From an uncultured Acidobacteriota bacterium (GTDB lineage: Bacteria > Acidobacteriota > Polarisedimenticolia > Polarisedimenticolales > JAIQFR01): a stretch of 48,628 nt of DNA. A program made the position numbers and the translations under genes. The notes beneath the pieces are model-generated. The model saw nothing but the letters and a program-made list of their open reading frames with translations, was not told where the DNA came from and searched no databases. The stretch covers positions 1 to 48,628 of the forward strand of contig CALMJU010000017.1 of the NCBI GenBank assembly GCA_937864465.1, given 5' to 3'. Shown here in pieces: positions 47,983-48,628 of the stretch; position 1 is the stretch's first letter; the number at the start of each line of letters is the position of its first letter.

Positions 47983-48628
47983 TCAGATCCTTCGTTCGTA
48001 CTCGGCGAGGCGGACCTCGAGCGCCTCGTCGCCGGGGCGCGGGCGCTCGCGGATCGCCTGCCGGACTAGGTCGCGGTCGGCATCGCGCGCCGCGAGCGCG
48101 TCGAGCGCGAGCAATCGCATCTGCACGGCGGGATCGTCCCTGAGCGTCGCGAGCATGGCGGCCTCCACGTCCGCGTCGTGGAGCCGCCCGGCCAGCGCCG
48201 CGAGCGCGCCGAGGCGCACGGCGAGGCTCTCGTCGCGGCGCATCGCGAACAGGAGCGCCTCCTTCGTCTTGAGCTCCGTCGCCGCCGCGGCCAGCTCCGC
48301 GGCCTTCAGCCGGGTGCCCGTGCTCGAAGGGCCGACCAGCGCCTGGACGAGGAGGTCCTGGAGCAGCTCGGAGCCCGCCGGCTCGACGAGCCGCACGCGC
48401 GTCGTGACGTCGAAATCGAGGGCGAGCCGGCCGTCTCCGGCGCGGCGGAACGACACGTTGGAGTAGGTGAAGCGCGAGTCCTCGACGTCCGTCATCTCGC
48501 GGTTTCCCGCGGCGTCGGCCCGCATCGCGGAGATCAGGCGGTCGGTGACGTCCGCGCCGCCTCCCCGCACGGCAGCACCCGACACCGCGCGCCCCGCGGC
48601 GAGGCCGGCGGCGAAGAGCAGCGCCGCC
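47983..48628 (-). CDS. HEAT-repeat membrane-anchored protein (5' end outside window)
   Basis: The frame is open to the right edge, giving at least 214 residues. The incoming sequence ALLFAAGLAAGRA looks like part of a transmembrane segment, so the GTG at 48585 is probably internal. After a linker with SRFTYSNVSFRRAGDGR and LDFDVTTRVRLVEP comes an alpha-solenoid of at least three HEAT-like repeats (RRDESLAVRLGALAALAGRL, RDDPAVQMRLLALDAL). Stand-alone proteins of this shape commonly pair with ECF sigma factors as anti-sigma-like partners in acidobacteria. Its stop is 43 bp before the DUF4097 start. Confidence 0.75.
   Translation of the reverse strand, partial: AALLFAAGLAAGRAVSGAAVRGGGADVTDRLISAMRADAAGNREMTDVEDSRFTYSNVSFRRAGDGRLALDFDVTTRVRLVEPAGSELLQDLLVQALVGPSSTGTRLKAAELAAAATELKTKEALLFAMRRDESLAVRLGALAALAGRLHDADVEAAMLATLRDDPAVQMRLLALDALAARDADRDLVRQAIRERPRPGDEALEVRLAEYERRI

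Noticed and set aside
1-48628. tRNA, rRNA, CRISPR array, prophage or transposase
   Set aside because: No cloverleaf-like run, spaced direct repeats, phage structural gene or DDE transposase was recognised on reading the gaps and proteins. A covariance-model scan was not possible.

Overview
The window is about 48.6 kb of high-GC, tightly packed chromosomal DNA from a Gram-negative bacterium: two TonB-dependent receptors, a DUF5916 outer-membrane-type protein, Tat and Sec exports, an ECF sigma factor and a GGDEF response regulator. The mix (DUF5916, DUF4097, HEAT-repeat protein, YfhO-like protein, many GTG starts, ATGA/GTGA overlaps) would suit Acidobacteriota or a neighbouring uncultured phylum. 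No rRNA or marker protein is present to prove that. No tRNA, rRNA, CRISPR array, prophage or transposase gene was found.

Layout. 1-2.6 kb: a truncated gene end, a response-regulator/diguanylate cyclase, and an ECF sigma factor with a small membrane partner, divergent from a small membrane protein. 2.6-6 kb: gatE-gatD, the tRNA-dependent amidotransferase normally regarded as archaeal. 6-10 kb: a DUF5916 protein carrying a CXXCH motif, then fhs. 10-12.2 kb: an orphan secreted protein and about 1 kb of non-coding DNA with an AT-rich patch and a 324-bp segment bounded by perfect 23-bp inverted repeats. 12.2-15.2 kb: a Tat-exported transpeptidase-like protein, a sodium/solute symporter, and a small two-gene unit whose first member looks frameshifted.

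15.1-24.2 kb, minus strand, is the highlight. About nine genes in one direction encode an aldehyde:ferredoxin oxidoreductase (AOR) of unusual build. The AOR N-terminal domain is a separate protein. The AOR C-terminal domains are fused behind a HydA/NuoG-like ferredoxin module. Between the two lie NuoE-like and HydB/NuoF-like subunits of the electron-bifurcating flavin type. The operon continues with a MoaD/ThiS-like sulfur carrier, a TupABC tungstate importer and a MoeB/ThiF-like adenylyltransferase, so metal uptake, part of cofactor assembly and the enzyme are encoded together.

24.4-29.3 kb, plus strand, divergent from it, is a molybdopterin cofactor operon (moeA, moaA, moaC, MOSC, mogA/moaB). 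It is headed by a secreted protein in which a cytochrome c domain interrupts a sulfite-oxidase-type fold, plus its membrane partner. The two divergent operons meet at 24.2-24.4 kb.

29.3-42.4 kb: ppnP, a large serine hydrolase, an SLC13-type carrier, a trypsin-like protease with calcium repeats, a TonB receptor, a YfhO-like protein, and a nikR-TonB receptor pair suggesting outer-membrane nickel uptake. 42.4-46.7 kb: a LysR regulator divergent from two aldehyde dehydrogenases (lysine-type ALDH7 and P5C dehydrogenase). 46.8 kb to the end: a DUF4097 repeat protein and a HEAT-repeat protein that runs off the window.
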